A stretch of 64,000 bases of DNA from Citrobacter telavivensis (GTDB lineage: Bacteria; Pseudomonadota; Gammaproteobacteria; Enterobacterales; Enterobacteriaceae). The notes below the pieces were generated by a model that worked only from the letters and a program-made list of their open reading frames with translations, was not told where the DNA came from and did no database searches. Location of the stretch: positions 4,836,001 through 4,900,000 of the forward strand of contig CP045205.1 in the NCBI GenBank assembly GCA_009363175.1, read 5' to 3'. This document shows positions 62,233 through 64,000 of the stretch, piece after piece (within the stretch, counting starts at the first letter, position 1; every line of letters begins with the position of its first letter). A program made the position numbers and the translations under genes.

Positions 62233-63663
62233 ATGCCTGATTTTTTCGCGTTTATTAATGATGTGCTCTGGGGGTCAGTGATGATCTACCTGCTCTTTGG
62301 GGCAGGGTGTTGGTTTACCTGGCGCACAGGCTTCGTACAATTTCGCTATATCCGCCAGGTTGGCAAAAGTCTGAGAAACAGCATTAACCCACAGCCGGGA
62401 GGGTTAACCTCGTTTCAGTCACTCTGTACCAGCCTTGCCGCCCGTATCGGTAGCGGCAACCTGGCGGGCGTGGCGCTAGCCATTACCGCAGGCGGGCCTG
62501 GCGCAGTGTTCTGGATGTGGGTCGCCGCCATCATTGGTATGGCAACCTCATTTGCCGAATGCGCCCTCGCACAGCTCTACAAAGAGCGCGATCGCCACGG
62601 TCAGTTTCGCGGTGGCCCCGCCTGGTATATGGCGCGTGGGTTAGGCATGCGCTGGATGGGCGTGTTATTCGCCATCTTTTTGCTGATCGCCTACGGACTG
62701 GTGTTCAACAGCGTACAGGCCAATTCCGTATCCCGCGCCCTCAAATTCGCGTTTGATTTCCCGCCGATCGCCACCGGTATTGTCATGGCGATTACCGCCC
62801 TGTTGGTCATCGTTCGGGGGATCAAGGGCGTGGCACGGATGATGCAGTGGTTCGTCCCTGTGATGGCGCTGATGTGGGTGGTCACCAGCCTGGTGGTTTG
62901 TCTGATCAATATCGGCCAGTTGCCTGACATCATCATTTCTATCATCAAAAGCGCGTTTGGCTGGCAAGAAGCCGCGGGCGGCGTGGCGGGATATACGCTG
63001 AGCCAGGCGATCACCAGCGGTTTTCAACGCAGTATGTTTTCCAATGAAGCCGGGATGGGCTCAACGCCTAACGCCGCTGCCGCCGCATCATCCTGGCCGC
63101 CGCACCCTGCAGCGCAGGGGATTGTGCAGATGATCGGTATTTTTATCGATACGCTGGTCGTCTGTAGTGCAACGGCAATGCTGGTTTTACTGGCTGGCAA
63201 CGGCACGACCTATGCGTCGATGGAAGGGATCCAACTGGTGCAGAAAGCAATGAACGCGCTGGTCGGTGACTGGGGGGCTGCGTTCGTCGCGGTTATCGTG
63301 ATTCTTTTTGCCTTCAGCTCCATTGTGGTCAACTACATCTATGCGGAAAACAACCTGTACTTTCTGAACCTGGACAACAAACGCACCATCTGGATTTTAC
63401 GTATTGTCACCTGCCTGACGGTGGTGGCCGGAACGTTGCTCAGCTTCCCGCTGCTATGGCAGTTGGCAGATGTCATCATGGCCTGCATGGCGATCACTAA
63501 CCTGACGGCAATATTGCTGCTCTCTCCGGTGGTGCATACTCTGGCCAGCGACTACTTACGTCAGCGAAAACTGGGGGTTCGTCCGGTCTTTGATCCGCTG
63601 CGCTACCCGGATATTGAACAGCAACTGGCGCCAGATGCCTGGGACGACATACCGCGAGACTAA
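62233..63663 (+). CDS. yaaJ: Alanine/glycine:cation symporter-family protein YaaJ
   Basis: A 476-residue AGCS-family sodium:amino-acid symporter, as long as E. coli YaaJ. The family signature GSGNLAGVALAITAGGPGAVFWMW (about residues 74-97) and FSNEAGMGSTPNAAA (about 273-287) are intact, and about 11 helices are predicted. The ATG at 62233 (MPDFFAFIND) matches the family start; an in-frame ATG at 62149 would add an unconserved tail. Confidence 0.96.
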   Translation: MPDFFAFINDVLWGSVMIYLLFGAGCWFTWRTGFVQFRYIRQVGKSLRNSINPQPGGLTSFQSLCTSLAARIGSGNLAGVALAITAGGPGAVFWMWVAAIIGMATSFAECALAQLYKERDRHGQFRGGPAWYMARGLGMRWMGVLFAIFLLIAYGLVFNSVQANSVSRALKFAFDFPPIATGIVMAITALLVIVRGIKGVARMMQWFVPVMALMWVVTSLVVCLINIGQLPDIIISIIKSAFGWQEAAGGVAGYTLSQAITSGFQRSMFSNEAGMGSTPNAAAAASSWPPHPAAQGIVQMIGIFIDTLVVCSATAMLVLLAGNGTTYASMEGIQLVQKAMNALVGDWGAAFVAVIVILFAFSSIVVNYIYAENNLYFLNLDNKRTIWILRIVTCLTVVAGTLLSFPLLWQLADVIMACMAITNLTAILLLSPVVHTLASDYLRQRKLGVRPVFDPLRYPDIEQQLAPDAWDDIPRD

Positions 63664-63695
63664 TCGCAACTATCGATCAACTCAGTCGTGTTTTT

Positions 63696-63704
63696 TGCTA
63701 CAGT
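63696..63704 (+). promoter_or_regulatory. Candidate extended -10 promoter for yaaA
   Basis: TGCTACAGT has the extended -10 TG motif and a TACAGT hexamer, 29 bp before the yaaA ATG. There is no clear -35. OxyR regulates yaaA in E. coli; no OxyR site was recognised. Confidence 0.4.
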
Positions 63705-63732
63705 CGCAGTAAATTTCCTGCAAGGACTGGAT

Positions 63733-64000
63733 ATGCTGATTCTGATTTCACCTGCAAAAACGCTCGACTACCAGAGCCCGCTGGCGACAACGCGCCATAC
63801 GTTGCCTGAGCTGCTGGACCACTCCCAGCAACTGATTCATGTGGCACGCAAGCTCTCGGCCCCGCAGATCGGTAAACTGATGCACATCAGCGATAAGCTT
63901 GCTGACCTGAATGCCACCCGCTTTCACGACTGGCAGCCGGACTTCACGCCGGAAAACGCACGCCAGGCTATTCTGGCCTTCAAAGGTGATGTCTATACCG
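63733..64000 (+). CDS. yaaA: Peroxide stress protein YaaA, N-terminal 89 residues (runs off window)
   Basis: The frame begins MLILISPAKTLDYQSPLA and is open to the window end. It matches the first third of E. coli YaaA (DUF328, 258 residues), which lowers free iron and DNA damage during hydrogen peroxide stress. A GCAAGGA ribosome binding site precedes the ATG. The C-terminal part is outside the window. Confidence 0.96.
   Translation, partial: MLILISPAKTLDYQSPLATTRHTLPELLDHSQQLIHVARKLSAPQIGKLMHISDKLADLNATRFHDWQPDFTPENARQAILAFKGDVYT

Overview
The window is chromosomal DNA of an enteric gammaproteobacterium of the Escherichia/Salmonella/Citrobacter group. Almost every gene matches, in order and length, the polB-to-yaaA stretch near minute 0-1.5 of E. 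coli K-12, read here in the reverse direction. Citrobacter is my best guess: it is an inference from close but not identical proteins, the complete cai/fix locus, the REP elements and two insertions that K-12 lacks. No tRNA, rRNA, insertion sequence, CRISPR array or prophage was seen.

Layout. 1-5270: C-terminal part of polB, then rapA and rluA. 5277-13260: djlA divergent from the lptD-surA-pdxA-rsmA-apaG-apaH cluster (outer-membrane biogenesis, PLP synthesis, rRNA methylation, Ap4A hydrolysis). 13270-18104: leftward folA, kefC-kefF, a small YgdI/YgdR-type lipoprotein and yaaU. 18554-30334: the carnitine region. The electron-transfer genes fixABCX diverge from caiTABCDE across a 478-bp regulatory gap carrying two clear CaiF-type sites, and caiF closes the region. 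30584-36254: carB, carA (UUG start) and dapB, with PurR- and ArgR-type boxes before carA.

36388-43333 is an insertion between dapB and rihC. It holds a LacI/MalI-type regulator, a 581-residue protein with a phosphomannose-isomerase C-terminal half, separate mannose-family PTS EIIA, EIIB, EIIC and EIID genes, and two overlapping cupin sugar-phosphate isomerase genes on the other strand. Four near-identical 18-bp palindromes (consensus AGGTTAATCGATTAACCT) tie both transcription units to the regulator. This is the best candidate for an undescribed system: a PTS sugar imported as its 6-phosphate and fed to glycolysis by isomerases alone.

43373-50343: rihC and the ribF-ileS-lspA-fkpB-ispH cluster (leftward). 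50673-56436: rpsT (UUG start), nhaA-nhaR, and dnaK-dnaJ with a sigma-32 promoter. 56816-64000: yaaI, yaaW and satP, an extra MHS-family transporter not in K-12, then mog, talB, yaaJ and the start of yaaA.

REP (palindromic unit) DNA is unusually abundant. It sits singly after rluA, apaH, caiA and caiE, and in three tandem arrays: about 109 bp x 4 (yaaU/fixX), 52 bp x 7 (inside the cai operon between caiD and caiE) and about 90 bp x 3 (inside the essential ileS-lspA-fkpB-ispH cluster).
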